The notes beneath the pieces are model-generated. The model saw only the letters and a list, made by a program, of their open reading frames with translations, was not told the DNA's origin and searched no databases. Below, piece by piece: positions 10,445-22,906 of a DNA stretch of 64,000 bases. Location of the stretch: contig JAJRZT010000082.1 of NCBI GenBank assembly GCA_024275115.1, positions 146,069 through 210,068 on the forward strand, written 5' to 3'. The position numbers and the translations under genes were made by a program. This DNA is from Gammaproteobacteria bacterium (GTDB lineage Bacteria > Pseudomonadota > Gammaproteobacteria > UBA6429 > Thiohalophilaceae). How positions within the stretch are numbered: position 1 is the first letter of the stretch; the number at the start of each line of letters is the position of its first letter.

Positions 10445-11295
10445 TGTTCGGGTAAAAATAGCATTGGCTCTACCCGTGTATTATTCAGGTTAACACTCCA
10501 GTGCAAGTGGGCACCGGTAACGCGGCCGGTCATGCCAACTTCACCTATAATGTCGCCTTGTTTAACTTGTTGTCCGGTTTTTATTATTATTTTACTTAAA
10601 TGGAAGTACATGGTTATTAATCCCTGACCATGGTCGATAAAAATAGAATTACCATTAAAAAAGTAATCACCGGTGTTGGATATAATACCTGTTGCTGCTG
10701 CACGTACCGACGTGCCTGTTGCTGCTGCAATATCAAGCCCACTATGGGGGCGACGTGGCTGCTTGTTAAAAAATCGTCGCAATCCAAAGGGGCTACTAAA
10801 TGGGCCATTAACCGGAATAATAAAGTCAGTATTCACATTAGGTACGTTACGCCATTTGTTAAATACAGTTTTAATGATTTTCTTTTCTTTTATGATCCGC
10901 TCGATATCTTTTTTAGTCGGGTTAACTTTACGTTTATTCTTAATGGTTAAGTATTGGGTTTTATATTTTTTTTGTTTTACTTTGAAAGGGTATTTTTTCC
11001 CCTTTGCAACTTTAATGAAGTATCTTCCGGCTTTTGTGTTAAGTGGAATGCCAACGATAGCATGCCAGGTTCTATTTTTTTCTTTTAGCATAACGCGGCG
11101 ATTTTTAAATGTTGCCTGTGGCACGGGTTTATCACTGTCAATATTAAGGTTAATAATTGCAATGCCTCCAGGCACAGTGTCATTCTTTGGTAGTGAGTTG
11201 GCAAAACTATTCTGGCTAAGTAAATAAAAAGTGACAATAAAGACAGAGAATAATTTCGACCTTAAGTTGAGTAAAGCATTTTCTTTATGAGCCAT
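10441..11295 (-). CDS. M23 family metallopeptidase (LysM-less murein hydrolase)
   Basis: HSGLDIAAATGTSVRAAATGII ... GAHLHWSVNLN, signal peptide. Confidence 0.92.
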   Translation of the reverse strand: MAHKENALLNLRSKLFSVFIVTFYLLSQNSFANSLPKNDTVPGGIAIINLNIDSDKPVPQATFKNRRVMLKEKNRTWHAIVGIPLNTKAGRYFIKVAKGKKYPFKVKQKKYKTQYLTIKNKRKVNPTKKDIERIIKEKKIIKTVFNKWRNVPNVNTDFIIPVNGPFSSPFGLRRFFNKQPRRPHSGLDIAAATGTSVRAAATGIISNTGDYFFNGNSIFIDHGQGLITMYFHLSKIIIKTGQQVKQGDIIGEVGMTGRVTGAHLHWSVNLNNTRVEPMLFLPEQ

Positions 11296-11299
11296 TGGG

Positions 11300-12652
11300 T
11301 TAATCTTTAATCCATTTTTTTGTGACGGTTGAGGAAAATGAGCCTTTCGCTAATGTTATTACAACTTCATCTCCAGTTTCTACCTGTTTAATATCTTTAA
11401 TTATAACATTGGAACTAACGTGATTAACATAAGCATAACCACGGTTAAGTGTTGCTAGAGGGCTAACTGCTTCGAGTATTGATGTCTGGCGAATAAAACG
11501 TTGTTTTAATATATCAAGCTGGTGTGTTTGCACGGCTTTGAGTTTTTGAAAGAACTGGCTGACTGTTCGTTCGTGCATCTGAATTTTAAATGTTGGGTTC
11601 TGCGCATGGCAACGTGTGCTCAAGCTATTTAATTGCAATGTCTCGGCAGTTATCTGTGTCTTTATTTTGCTTTGCAACCGAGATAATAGCTCGTCCACTC
11701 GTTGGCTGGTTTCTTCAATATAATGTTGGGGGTGAATGATATTTTTTGCAAGTAATTCAATGCGAGCTTGTTTCTGGTTTAGAGTATTTTTTATAAGCTG
11801 CACTAATCTTTTTTGTAATGCACTGAATTGCTGTGACCAATGTTTTGTGTCGGGGCTGACAAGTTCGGCTGCTGCTGTGGGAGTGGCGGCTCTTACATCG
11901 GCTACAAAGTCGGCAATGGTAAAATCAATGTCATGGCCAATAGCCGATATGAGTGGAATCGTGCAATTAAAAATGGCTTGTGCCACCACTTCTTCGTTAA
12001 AAGACCACAGGTCTTCTAGCGAGCCACCACCACGGGTTAACAATAATACATCGCATTCCTTTCTTTTTTCAGCGAGTTGGATAGTTTTGGCAATATCCGC
12101 TGCCGCTGTTTTACCCTGGACACTGACTGGGTAAATAATAACTTCGAGTGAGGCAAAGCGGCGTTTTAGAGTGGTGAGTACATCATGTATGGCTGCGCCC
12201 GAAGGAGAGGTGATAACGCCAATTCTTTTAGGGACGACCGGTAAGTTTTTTTTTGTTTCAGCAGCAAACAGTCCCTGCGCATTGAGTTTGTTTTTAAGTT
12301 GCTCAAATTGTTGCCGCAGTGCACCTTCACCCGCTTCTTCAAGGTGTTCAATGACTAGCTGAAACTCGCCGCGAGGTTCATAGAGCCCAACTTTTGCGCG
12401 TGCTATTACCTGCATGCCGTTGCGAGGTACAAATCGGAGTAGTCGGTTGCGAGTTCTAAACATTGCGCAACGCACTTGTGCATGGTCATCTTTTAAAGAG
12501 AAGTACCAGTGCCCGGAAGCGGGGCAGGCCAGATTGGATAATTCACCTTCAAGCCAGATAAGTGGAAAACCCGTTTCAAGAATTGTGCGTACTTCACGGT
12601 TTAAACGTGTGACGTTATATATATCGCGCAGTGGTTTAGAATTCATTGTCAT
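11300..12652 (-). CDS. xseA: Exodeoxyribonuclease VII large subunit
   Basis: OB-fold N-term (LIWLEGELSNLACPASGHWYFSLKD), GGGSLEDLWSFNEE. Confidence 0.97.
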   Translation of the reverse strand: MTMNSKPLRDIYNVTRLNREVRTILETGFPLIWLEGELSNLACPASGHWYFSLKDDHAQVRCAMFRTRNRLLRFVPRNGMQVIARAKVGLYEPRGEFQLVIEHLEEAGEGALRQQFEQLKNKLNAQGLFAAETKKNLPVVPKRIGVITSPSGAAIHDVLTTLKRRFASLEVIIYPVSVQGKTAAADIAKTIQLAEKRKECDVLLLTRGGGSLEDLWSFNEEVVAQAIFNCTIPLISAIGHDIDFTIADFVADVRAATPTAAAELVSPDTKHWSQQFSALQKRLVQLIKNTLNQKQARIELLAKNIIHPQHYIEETSQRVDELLSRLQSKIKTQITAETLQLNSLSTRCHAQNPTFKIQMHERTVSQFFQKLKAVQTHQLDILKQRFIRQTSILEAVSPLATLNRGYAYVNHVSSNVIIKDIKQVETGDEVVITLAKGSFSSTVTKKWIKD

Positions 12653-12682
12653 AGTATATCGTGTTAGACAGAAAATTTAGAC

Positions 12683-12710
12683 AAAAAAAAGCCGAGTTAC
12701 CACTCGGCTT
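12683..12710 (-). terminator. Rho-independent terminator of the downstream minus-strand lipoprotein gene
   Basis: GCCGAGT-TACC-ACTCGGC hairpin (12691-12708) with A8 on the plus strand (U-tract on minus). Confidence 0.8.
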
Positions 12711-12733
12711 TTTCTATCTGGGTACAAGTTTGT

Positions 12734-13039
12734 TTAGAATTGTGGACCAGCGCCGGCTTGTTGTTTTGCCTGTATTAAAGCCATTGTGCTTTGTGATTTT
12801 GCTTTACCTGCGAGTTTAACCGCTTTGTCATAGTCACCGGCTTTAAGTGCTTTTTTTGCTTTTTTGATAATTTTTTTGGTATCGCGCCATTCATATAATT
12901 TTTTGGCAGCACGTTTTGTTTCATGCTCTGCTGCTGCAATAGCGGCTTTTGCATCATTTGAGGTGTGTTTAGGGCCTGCTGCACAAGCTGTTAGTGTTAG
13001 GGCAATAGCCGCCACCAGGGTTATCATTAACTTTCTCAT
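12734..13039 (-). CDS. Small lipoprotein resembling SoxXA-binding protein (SoxK-like)
   Basis: Lipobox LTAC; EWRDTKKIIKKAKKALKAGDYDKAVKLAGKAKSQSTMALIQ pattern. Confidence 0.6.
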   Translation of the reverse strand: MRKLMITLVAAIALTLTACAAGPKHTSNDAKAAIAAAEHETKRAAKKLYEWRDTKKIIKKAKKALKAGDYDKAVKLAGKAKSQSTMALIQAKQQAGAGPQF

Positions 13040-13289
13040 TTATTCCTCCAAAATCGTCAAAATTTTATAGTTGTTTTACTATTTTTTTATGCGTTTTCAA
13101 TAGATTAAAATTTTTTTAAGTATTGAAACATTATAAATTCGGGGGGGTGGTAAGCCCGGACTTGGTTAGATTATGCGTGGTTATATACTGAATGGCAATA
13201 GTTGATTGGCTAATCTTTTAAGATTATTTTGCTAATTTACCCTTTATATTGAGTCTTCATATTGGCTAAATAGTGAAAATTCTTTATAA

Positions 13290-14786
<1,497 letters not shown>

Positions 14787-14812
14787 TCTTTCTTTTATTC
14801 AGGGAAACCATT

Positions 14813-16393
14813 GTGACGACGGCTAATATCCATGCGGATCGTATACTTATTCTCGATTTCGGTTCTCAATATACCCAGCTAATTGCGCGTCGCGTACGTG
14901 AAGCCGGTGTATACAGCGAAATATATCCTTATGATATTGAAGAATCGGCAATTACCGATTTTAATCCAAAGGGAATTATTCTTTCTGGTGGCCCCGAAAC
15001 CGTCACAGAAGGTGAATCGCCGCGAGCCTCCGACTGTGTTTTTCAAATGGGTATTCCTGTTTTAGGTATTTGCTATGGCATGCAAACCATGGCAGCGCAA
15101 TTAGGCGGGCGAGTTGAATCCGCTGACACACACGAATACGGCTATGCGCAAGTGCGCGCGCGCGGCCATACCGAATTACTAAAAGACATTGAAGACCACC
15201 AAACCAAAGAAGGTTATGGCCTGCTAGACGTCTGGATGAGTCACGGCGATAAGGTTGCTGAGCTGCCGGATGGTTTTGTTTTAATGGCTTCGACGGATAG
15301 TGCTCCAATAGCGGGGATGGCCGATGAGTCACGGCGTTTTTATGGCCTGCAATTCCATCCTGAAGTCACCCACACCCATCAGGGCGAACGGATTATCAAT
15401 CGCTTTGTGCATGATATTTGTGGCTGCGCTAATTTGTGGACAGCCGATAACATTGTAAACGACAGCATTGAAACCGTACGCAAACTGGTCGGGAAAGACG
15501 AGGTGATTTTAGGTTTGTCTGGCGGGGTTGACTCCTCCGTGGTGGCCGCCTTATTACACAAAGCCATCGGCAAAAACCTAACGTGTGTGTTTGTCGATAA
15601 CGGTTTGTTACGTTTAAACGAAGGCGATCAGGTAATGGCGACCTTTGCTGAACACATGGGTGTAAAAGTAATTCGTGTCGATGCCGAGCAACGTTTTTTA
15701 GATGCCTTAAAAGGCGAAAATGATCCAGAGAAAAAACGTAAAATTATTGGCAATTTGTTTGTTGATATTTTTGAAGAAGAGTCTAATAAGCTGGCAAATG
15801 CAAAATGGTTAGCGCAAGGCACCATTTACCCGGACGTAATTGAATCGGCTGGCGCAAAAACCGGTAAGGCACATTTAATTAAGTCACACCATAATGTTGG
15901 TGGTTTACCCGACTACATGAAGTTAAAACTTTGCGAGCCCTTACGTGAATTGTTTAAAGATGAAGTACGCAAGCTTGGTGTTGAATTAGGCTTGCCTTAC
16001 GACATGGTGTACCGCCATCCCTTCCCTGGCCCTGGTTTAGGCGTGCGTATACTGGGTGAAGTGAAAAAAGAATACGCGGATATTTTACGTCTTGCCGATA
16101 ATATTTTTATAGAAGAGCTACACGCGCATGACCTGTATCAAAAAGTCAGTCAGGCCTTTACCGTGTTCTTACCGGTTAAATCAGTCGGTGTAACCGGTGA
16201 CGGACGACGTTATCAATATGTTGTATCACTGCGTGCCGTTGAAACAATCGACTTTATGACCGCACGCTGGGCACATTTACCTTATGAGTTTTTAGAAATA
16301 GTGTCGAGCCGTATTATTAATGAAGTGGCCGGTATTTCGCGTGTGGCTTATGACATATCCAGTAAACCACCGGCTACGATAGAGTGGGAATAG
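14813..16393 (+). CDS. guaA: GMP synthase (glutamine-hydrolysing)
   Basis: GATase ([10 protein letters not shown]), [10 protein letters not shown]-loop, C-terminal dimerisation domain ending IEWE; GTG start. Confidence 0.98.
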   Translation: MTTANIHADRILILDFGSQYTQLIARRVREAGVYSEIYPYDIEESAITDFNPKGIILSGGPETVTEGESPRASDCVFQMGIPVLGICYGMQTMAAQLGGRVESADTHEYGYAQVRARGHTELLKDIEDHQTKEGYGLLDVWMSHGDKVAELPDGFVLMASTDSAPIAGMADESRRFYGLQFHPEVTHTHQGERIINRFVHDICGCANLWTADNIVNDSIETVRKLVGKDEVILGLSGGVDSSVVAALLHKAIGKNLTCVFVDNGLLRLNEGDQVMATFAEHMGVKVIRVDAEQRFLDALKGENDPEKKRKIIGNLFVDIFEEESNKLANAKWLAQGTIYPDVIESAGAKTGKAHLIKSHHNVGGLPDYMKLKLCEPLRELFKDEVRKLGVELGLPYDMVYRHPFPGPGLGVRILGEVKKEYADILRLADNIFIEELHAHDLYQKVSQAFTVFLPVKSVGVTGDGRRYQYVVSLRAVETIDFMTARWAHLPYEFLEIVSSRIINEVAGISRVAYDISSKPPATIEWE

Positions 16394-16424
16394 CCGAAAG
16401 CATTTGTGAACATCACCTTTAATA

Positions 16425-16904
16425 ATGATAAGCCAGGCAACACAAGTATTTTCCACAGACGATATTAAGTGGATGCAACATGCGATTAAGCTCGCAAAGC
16501 ATGCAGAGTCTGTCGATGAAGTGCCGGTGGGTGCGGTACTCGTTAAAGACAACCAACTGATTGCCGAGGGCTGGAACCAGCCTATTACGGGGAATGACCC
16601 CACTGCGCATGCGGAAGTGGTTGCGCTTAGGGCTGCCGCTCAAATACTTAATAATTACCGTTTAGTTGATACCACTTTGTACATTACTTTAGAGCCGTGT
16701 GCGATGTGTGCGGGTGCTTTAATGCATGCGCGAGTAAAACGGGTTGTTTTTGGTGCACATGATCCGCGCACGGGGGCGGCCGGTAGTGTGTTTAATATTT
16801 TAAACTCAACCGAACTAAATCATACCATTGATATTGAGCAGGGTGTACTGCAACAGGAGTGCGGCACGTTGTTAACCAATTTTTTCAGGAACAAACGAAA
16901 GTAA
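16425..16904 (+). CDS. tadA: tRNA-specific adenosine deaminase TadA
   Basis: HAEVVALR ... PCAMCAGALMHARVKRVVFGA. Confidence 0.95.
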   Translation: MISQATQVFSTDDIKWMQHAIKLAKHAESVDEVPVGAVLVKDNQLIAEGWNQPITGNDPTAHAEVVALRAAAQILNNYRLVDTTLYITLEPCAMCAGALMHARVKRVVFGAHDPRTGAAGSVFNILNSTELNHTIDIEQGVLQQECGTLLTNFFRNKRK

Positions 16905-16949
16905 AAGCAAAGAAGCCTGTGAAGGATAGGATAAGCGCGGCAAGCTTCT

Positions 16950-18377
16950 TTATAATATTGGTGACGAGTAAGCTAAAATGGATTCGGGTACAGAATCATT
17001 CAGGCCTTTTTCCAGTTGCCAGCGAAGAATGTCGTAATAACTGCGGATGTTTTCTACGTACTTAACGGGTTCAAGTCCGCGAGCATAACCATAGCGTGTA
17101 TTTTTGTACCATTTCTTTTGTCGAAGTAATGGCAAGCTTTTTTTCAGGTCTTCCCATTTATAGGGGTTGCCACCAAGTTGCTCGGTAATAAGTTGTGCAT
17201 CTTTTACATGCCCGTAACCTACATTATAAGAAGCAAGCGCCAGCCAGGTGCGATCAGGTTCGGTAATTTCAGCGGGTAAGCGGTCGATTAATGAACGCAA
17301 GTAGCGGGCCCCACCATTAATACTTTCTTCTGGATCGGTACGAACAACCACACCGAGTTGTTTTGCGGTGACTTTGGTTAACATCATCATGCCACGCACG
17401 CCCGTGGGTGACCTGGCTTGTGGGTTCCAGTGTGACTCCTGATACGCCGTTGCGGCTAACAGGCGCCAGTCAAGATTAGTTACTTGCGCAGCATCGGCTA
17501 ACATAACCTGATACTTGGGTAGGCGGTTATTGACATGGTACATGTAAGTATAGGTGCCGGCATAATCGTAGCGGTTAATATGCCCATAGTGGCGTTCAAT
17601 TAAGTTATCGAGTTCACCACTGTTTTTTAGATTGTTAAAGAAAGTAACGGCCTTATTGTACAGTGAACGATCTTCGCTGTTATTAAAGGCCCAGGCTAAT
17701 TGTTGTGGTTCAGAAATATCAAAGGCAACACTCAGTTGCGGGTGATAGCGACGATTAATTGAAAATTCATTTGAGTCGGCAATGGTAAAGTCGAGGGCTT
17801 TCTCTGCAACCAGGTTGACCAGTTCACTGGTGCCGGCCGTTTTGTTTTCATCCCAGCTTAAATTTTTCCAGGTTTGTTTAATTTCGATTAAGCGTTCAAC
17901 ATGGCTGCTATTGGCGATAACTTCAATTTTACCGCTTTGCAAATCAACCAGGCTGCGAGGGCGTCGCTGGTTTTTACGGTTATAAATAAGTTGCTCGGTT
18001 ATCGATTGATAGGCTGGGGCAAAGAGTACTTTCTGTTTACGTTCTTCGGTTACGGTTAAACCGGCAGCGGCAACGTGTGCATCGCCATCTTCAACCTGGT
18101 CGAGAATGTCTTTTATGTCATCGGAGGTAATTAAAGTCAGTTTTACATTGAGAGAGGTAGCAAAACGCTGCAACAAGTCGTATTCCATGCCTGTTGGGCC
18201 ATGCGGGCCTTCGTAAAAAGTGGTGGCTGCATTGCGTGTGAGTGCGCGTAACTCGCCAGTGGATAAAACTTGTTCAAGCAAGTTTTTTTGTGGCGTGCAT
18301 GCATTTAAAACAACACTCGACAAAATAGCGAGACCAACAACACCTGCAAAAATACGACTATGCATAATATTCCCCAA
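16950..18377 (-). CDS. mltF: Membrane-bound lytic murein transglycosylase F
   Basis: SBP_bac_3-like N-term plus SLT domain (AATAYQESHWNPQARSPTGVRGMMMLT). Confidence 0.94.
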   Translation of the reverse strand: MGNIMHSRIFAGVVGLAILSSVVLNACTPQKNLLEQVLSTGELRALTRNAATTFYEGPHGPTGMEYDLLQRFATSLNVKLTLITSDDIKDILDQVEDGDAHVAAAGLTVTEERKQKVLFAPAYQSITEQLIYNRKNQRRPRSLVDLQSGKIEVIANSSHVERLIEIKQTWKNLSWDENKTAGTSELVNLVAEKALDFTIADSNEFSINRRYHPQLSVAFDISEPQQLAWAFNNSEDRSLYNKAVTFFNNLKNSGELDNLIERHYGHINRYDYAGTYTYMYHVNNRLPKYQVMLADAAQVTNLDWRLLAATAYQESHWNPQARSPTGVRGMMMLTKVTAKQLGVVVRTDPEESINGGARYLRSLIDRLPAEITEPDRTWLALASYNVGYGHVKDAQLITEQLGGNPYKWEDLKKSLPLLRQKKWYKNTRYGYARGLEPVKYVENIRSYYDILRWQLEKGLNDSVPESILAYSSPIL

Positions 18378-18722
18378 ACCCTGTACATTGTATAGCGGCA
18401 GCTCGGGTAATAACTGAAGTATTGGTATTCATAATTAACCCTGGAATTTATACCCGGTGCAGCATAGCGGTATATTATAACACACTAATATTTGTGCCTG
18501 TGATCATTATATATAAGGTATAGTGTGTCATTATAGTAAATAGTTCATTATTTTTATGTTAATTTTCAACATGTTACTGTTAAAATAGGGTGGTTATCCA
18601 CTTATTTGCTCTATGTTGTTGTATTATATCGATTTTTATTAAATTTATTGAAATCAAATAGTTACATTTTTATTTATATTTCTGATTAAAATTTATCAGC
18701 TTCTTCGTTAAGGTTTATTTTT

Positions 18723-20042
18723 ATGCAAGACAGTTTACCCAAAGTCGGTTTTATCAGTTTAGGTTGCCCCAAAGCACTGGTCGATTCGGAGCGTATTCTT
18801 ACCCAGTTACGCGCCGAAGGTTATGAGGTGGTACCAAGTTATCAGGATGCTAATCTGGTGGTAGTGAACACCTGCGGTTTTATTGATGATGCGGTGGCGG
18901 AATCGTTAGATACCATTGGTGAAGCACTGGCTGAAAATGGCAAGGTGATTGTAACGGGGTGCCTGGGTGCAAAAGGCGACATTGTAAAACAAACTCACCC
19001 GAATGTGCTCGCCGTGACCGGGCCACATGCCACCGAAGAAGTGATGCAGGCCATTCATACCCATTTACCTAAACCGCATGATCCGTTTACTGATCTTGTA
19101 CCATCTGGTGGCGTTAAGCTAACCCCGCGGCATTATGCTTATCTTAAAATTTCAGAGGGCTGCAATCACCACTGTCGCTTTTGTATTATTCCCGATCTGC
19201 GAGGGGGGTTAGTTAGCAGGCCGGTTGGCGAAGTAATGACCGAAGCCGAGAATCTGGTGCAAGTGGGCGTAAAGGAATTACTGGTTGTGTCGCAGGACAC
19301 CAGTGCTTATGGAGTCGATGTTAAATACAAGCCCGATTTCTGGAAAGGCCGGCCACTCAATACGCGTATGCTCGATCTTGCAACCGCTTTAGGTGATTTA
19401 GGTGCCTGGGTGCGGTTGCATTATGTGTACCCTTATCCGCATGTGGATGATGTCATCCCACTGATGGCGGCAGGTAAAATTTTGCCGTATCTGGATATTC
19501 CATTGCAGCATGCCAGCCCATCCATTTTAAAATCAATGAAACGCCCGGCGAACACAGAAAATACATTAAAACGTATTGCACAATGGCGCAGTATTTGCCC
19601 GGACATTACCTTGCGTAGCACGTTTATTGTTGGCTTCCCTGGTGAGACGGAGGATGATTTTGAGCAGCTATTAGACTTTTTAGATGATGCGCAACTTGAT
19701 CGTGTTGGTTGTTTTGCGTATTCACCCGTTGACGGTGCCACGGCGAATGCCTTGCCCAATCAAATAGATGAGGATGTTAAACAACAACGCCTGGAAATTT
19801 TTATGCAAAAACAGGCGACCATAAGTGCCAGTAAACTGCAACAGCGTGTAGGACAAAGCCTACAGGTTATGGTCGATGGTATTTCTGAAGACGGCCACGC
19901 ACTCGCACGTTCAAAGGCCGAAGCCCCGGAAGTCGATGGTTGGGTGATTATTAAAAATCAGCCGCAACTGGTTTCTGGTGAGTTTGCCAGTGTTAAAATA
20001 ATGGACGCCGATGAGCATGATCTGTGGGCGGAGTTAGTATAA
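18723..20042 (+). CDS. rimO: Ribosomal protein S12 methylthiotransferase RimO
   Basis: [15 protein letters not shown], radical [15 protein letters not shown] domain. Confidence 0.97.
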   Translation: MQDSLPKVGFISLGCPKALVDSERILTQLRAEGYEVVPSYQDANLVVVNTCGFIDDAVAESLDTIGEALAENGKVIVTGCLGAKGDIVKQTHPNVLAVTGPHATEEVMQAIHTHLPKPHDPFTDLVPSGGVKLTPRHYAYLKISEGCNHHCRFCIIPDLRGGLVSRPVGEVMTEAENLVQVGVKELLVVSQDTSAYGVDVKYKPDFWKGRPLNTRMLDLATALGDLGAWVRLHYVYPYPHVDDVIPLMAAGKILPYLDIPLQHASPSILKSMKRPANTENTLKRIAQWRSICPDITLRSTFIVGFPGETEDDFEQLLDFLDDAQLDRVGCFAYSPVDGATANALPNQIDEDVKQQRLEIFMQKQATISASKLQQRVGQSLQVMVDGISEDGHALARSKAEAPEVDGWVIIKNQPQLVSGEFASVKIMDADEHDLWAELV

Positions 20043-20266
20043 AAACGGTCATATATATGTTATTTTACAGAGTAACACCACTACTATAAATATAAAAAAT
20101 AATTCAGGGTTGAATCTGCGGCTGTAATATATGGCTCCCCCTTTCATATCGTAAACGTGATTAAGCAGGAATGTTGTAAAACTTTTGTGTTGTTATAAAA
20201 CAGTTCGTTTTATTCGTTGCGCCAGACATTTAAATATCCAGACCCTGAAGTTGCCAATATGAATTT

Positions 20267-21685
20267 ATGAATATGAATTTACAGAGCCAGTCAAATACAT
20301 TGCCAACGGGCACCCGGATTGAGTGCTATCAAATTGAAAATGTTTTAGGGGTGGGTGGTTTTGGTATTACCTATAAGGCTAAAGATCTAAATTTAGGTTG
20401 TCATGTTGCGATTAAAGAATATTTCCCTGCCAGTTTTGCTGTACGTGCCGCAAACACATGCACCGTTAACTCAAAGTCCAGCAATGATAATGAAATTTAT
20501 ACGACCGGCCTGCACCGTTTTTTAGATGAAGCACGCGTGCTCGCGCAATTTAAATCCAGAAGTATTATTCATGTTAACCGCTTTATCGAAGCAAATGGTA
20601 CGGCTTATATTATTATGGACTATGAAGAGGGCGTTCCTTTAAGCCGCTATTTACTAAAGTCTAAACGCCTAACGGAACATGAAATTGCGATGGTCGTGGT
20701 GCCCATTATGGAAGGGCTGCGTATTATCCACCAAAGCAAATATTTGCACCGTGATATTAAGCCGTCGAACATTTACTTACGCAAACAGGGTAGGCCAGTA
20801 CTCATTGATTTTGGTTCGGCTCGGCAGTCTATTGATAACGATGGTGAGGCAGTTACTGGTTTTGTAACTCATGGTTATGCACCTTTCGAGCAATACAATA
20901 CACACGATGAACAAGGTCCATGGACAGACTTATATGGCCTGGGGGCAACACTGTATCGTTGTATTAATGGGAAGTCACCTGTTGATGCTCTGGACCGATT
21001 AGCTTCAATACAAGCAGGCGAACCGGATCCATTAAAACCTTTATTGTTAGAAAAACCGGATAATTATGGAAGTGAAGTGCTGTCCTGTATTGACTGGATG
21101 CTAAGTTTTCGTATTGAAAACCGCCCACAATCAGTGGATGAAATTATTCACCGTTTTAAATCGATTCGGAATAAACGCCCACAATTGGAAACACCAAAAA
21201 CAGTGTTGAGCCAGAAAGATATTGACTGGGATGCAGAATTTATTGCAGTGATTGAATCAGAGTTAGCAACCTACATTGGGCCACTTGCACCTATTATGGT
21301 AAAAAAAGCATTGCATGAATCCACTAATCTGGATGAGTTGCATCAGTCTTTGGCTGTTAATATTGATAGTCCATCTCATCGTGAACAATTTATGCAGCTT
21401 TTTTCTGTACACGCTTCAACGTCACAACAGTCGGTAACAGTAAATAAAACCACAACCCATCATAATGCCTTACTGCATTTAAGCGATAAGCAAAAAGCAG
21501 ACGATAAATTTAAGAGCGAGGCAGAGCAGGCGCTGGCGAAATTTATTGGCCCAATTGCGGGTGTTCTTGTTGCTGACGCGATATCGAGTTCAAGCTCACG
21601 AGATGAGGTTGTCCGTAAATTATTAAAAGAAATTCAGAATGAAGCAGATAAAAATATTTTCCTGAATGAAATAAATAAAAATTAA
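20267..21685 (+). CDS. Ser/Thr protein kinase with two C-terminal repeat modules
   Basis: GVGGFGITYKAKD, HRDIKPSNI, DFGSAR; C-term contains two similar segments (ATYIGPLAPIMVKKAL..., AKFIGPIAGVLVADAI...). Confidence 0.9.
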   Translation: MNMNLQSQSNTLPTGTRIECYQIENVLGVGGFGITYKAKDLNLGCHVAIKEYFPASFAVRAANTCTVNSKSSNDNEIYTTGLHRFLDEARVLAQFKSRSIIHVNRFIEANGTAYIIMDYEEGVPLSRYLLKSKRLTEHEIAMVVVPIMEGLRIIHQSKYLHRDIKPSNIYLRKQGRPVLIDFGSARQSIDNDGEAVTGFVTHGYAPFEQYNTHDEQGPWTDLYGLGATLYRCINGKSPVDALDRLASIQAGEPDPLKPLLLEKPDNYGSEVLSCIDWMLSFRIENRPQSVDEIIHRFKSIRNKRPQLETPKTVLSQKDIDWDAEFIAVIESELATYIGPLAPIMVKKALHESTNLDELHQSLAVNIDSPSHREQFMQLFSVHASTSQQSVTVNKTTTHHNALLHLSDKQKADDKFKSEAEQALAKFIGPIAGVLVADAISSSSSRDEVVRKLLKEIQNEADKNIFLNEINKN

Positions 21686-21702
21686 CCAAGGAAGCGTAAA
21701 TA

Positions 21703-22587
21703 ATGAAGCTGACAACAAAATTCAATTTAATTCTGATACTGGTTTTATCCGTAAGTTTTATTGTTTGCGCCTATTTTTCATATAATATTTTACAAAAAAA
21801 TGCAAAGCGTGAAGTGGTTAATAATGCAGGTATGATGTTAGAAGCTGCGCTGGCGATTCGCGGCTATACCGTTTCTGAGATTCGTCCGTTACTTGCAGAG
21901 CAAATGCAAAGTGTCTTTTTGCCGCAGTCTGTTCCTGCTTACGCGGCGACCCAGAGTTTTAACAGCTTAAGAAAAAAACACCCACAATATTCTTATAAAG
22001 AAGCGACATTAAACCCGACCAATCTGCGAAACAGAGCGACAGACTGGGAAGCTGATCTTGTGCAGGAGTTTTCGAATAACAGAGAAAGAAAAGAAGTGAC
22101 GGGTGTACGGCAAACACCGACTGGCCCTGTTCTATATCTTGCACGACCTATTCAAATAAAAAAACCGGGTTGTTTAACTTGTCATAGCACTGCAAGCATT
22201 GCACCCGCCACTTTGATTGAAAAATATGGCAGTGTAAGCGGTTTTGGCTGGAAGTTGAATGAAATTGTTGGCGCACAAATTGTGACTGTACCGATGTCTC
22301 TCCCTGTGCAAAGGGCAAATGAAGTTTTTGTTACCTTTATGTTGCTATTAATAGGTGTGTTTTTATTTATAATCATTGTTTTAAATGTCATGTTAAAACA
22401 AATTATTATTAAGCCCGTAATGCGCATGGCAGTGGCTGCAAATAAAATTAGTGTGGGTAAATTTGACACACCTGAATTTGATGAAAGCGGCAAAGACGAA
22501 GTAGCAATACTCTCTGCATCCTTTAACCGCATGCGGCGTAGTTTGCAAAAAGCGATAAAGATGTTACAGCAGCGTTCGGCAGGGTGA
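21703..22587 (+). CDS. Tll0287-like (DUF3365) heme-binding periplasmic sensor with HAMP domain, no output domain
   Basis: N-terminal TM, CLTCH c-type heme motif, second TM, HAMP-like segment, ends soon after. Confidence 0.82.
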   Translation: MKLTTKFNLILILVLSVSFIVCAYFSYNILQKNAKREVVNNAGMMLEAALAIRGYTVSEIRPLLAEQMQSVFLPQSVPAYAATQSFNSLRKKHPQYSYKEATLNPTNLRNRATDWEADLVQEFSNNRERKEVTGVRQTPTGPVLYLARPIQIKKPGCLTCHSTASIAPATLIEKYGSVSGFGWKLNEIVGAQIVTVPMSLPVQRANEVFVTFMLLLIGVFLFIIIVLNVMLKQIIIKPVMRMAVAANKISVGKFDTPEFDESGKDEVAILSASFNRMRRSLQKAIKMLQQRSAG

Positions 22588-22653
22588 TTACCCCTTTATA
22601 TTTCAAGATAAGTTGAAGGTGAACGTTTTTTAGTATACCCTTCGCGTTGTTCT

Positions 22654-22743
22654 GGAGAAGTGTCCGAGTGGCTGAAGGAGCACGCCTGGAAAGTGTGTAT
22701 AGGTTTATCCCTATCGAGGGTTCGAATCCCTCCTTCTCCGCCA
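22654..22743 (+). tRNA. tRNA-Ser (GGA anticodon), CCA encoded
   Basis: GGAGAAG...CTTCTCC acceptor, long variable arm, TTCGAATC T-loop, anticodon loop CTGGAAA, GCCA end. Confidence 0.96.
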
Positions 22744-22793
22744 TTTTCATTCATGGAAGATTAAATCAAATTAACGAATTGCATGCTTGCGGC

Positions 22794-22867
22794 ATTCGAA
22801 CCCTCGATGAAAATATATCAGCGGGTTTGACGAGCGGCTTTGCCGCGAAGAACATCCTTCTCCGCCA
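22794..22867 (+). repeat. tRNA-Ser-derived repeat unit: inverted T-arm copy, GCGGC-TTT-GCCGC hairpin and direct copy of the tRNA 3' end
   Basis: ATTCGAACCCTCGAT (22794-22808) is the exact reverse complement of 22713-22727; TCCTTCTCCGCCA (22855-22867) repeats 22731-22743. Confidence 0.85.
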
Positions 22868-22880
22868 GATAAATAAAAAT

Positions 22881-22906
22881 GCCCGGTCTTTTTTCGGGCG
22901 TTTTTT
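22881..22906 (+). terminator. Rho-independent terminator downstream of tRNA-Ser
   Basis: GCCCG-GTCTTTTTT-CGGGC followed by GTTTTTT. Confidence 0.75.

Noticed and set aside
10673-11227. 184-aa plus-strand ORF opposite the M23 peptidase
   Set aside because: Antisense of a well-supported peptidase gene; no recognisable domain
18478-18532. Inverted repeat ACACACTA...TAGTGTGT between mltF and rimO
   Set aside because: Only about 8 bp arms in very AT-rich DNA; could be an operator but not supportable from one sequence
22523-22750. Minus-strand [33 protein letters not shown]...
   Set aside because: It is the antisense of tRNA-Ser, a common spurious protein annotation
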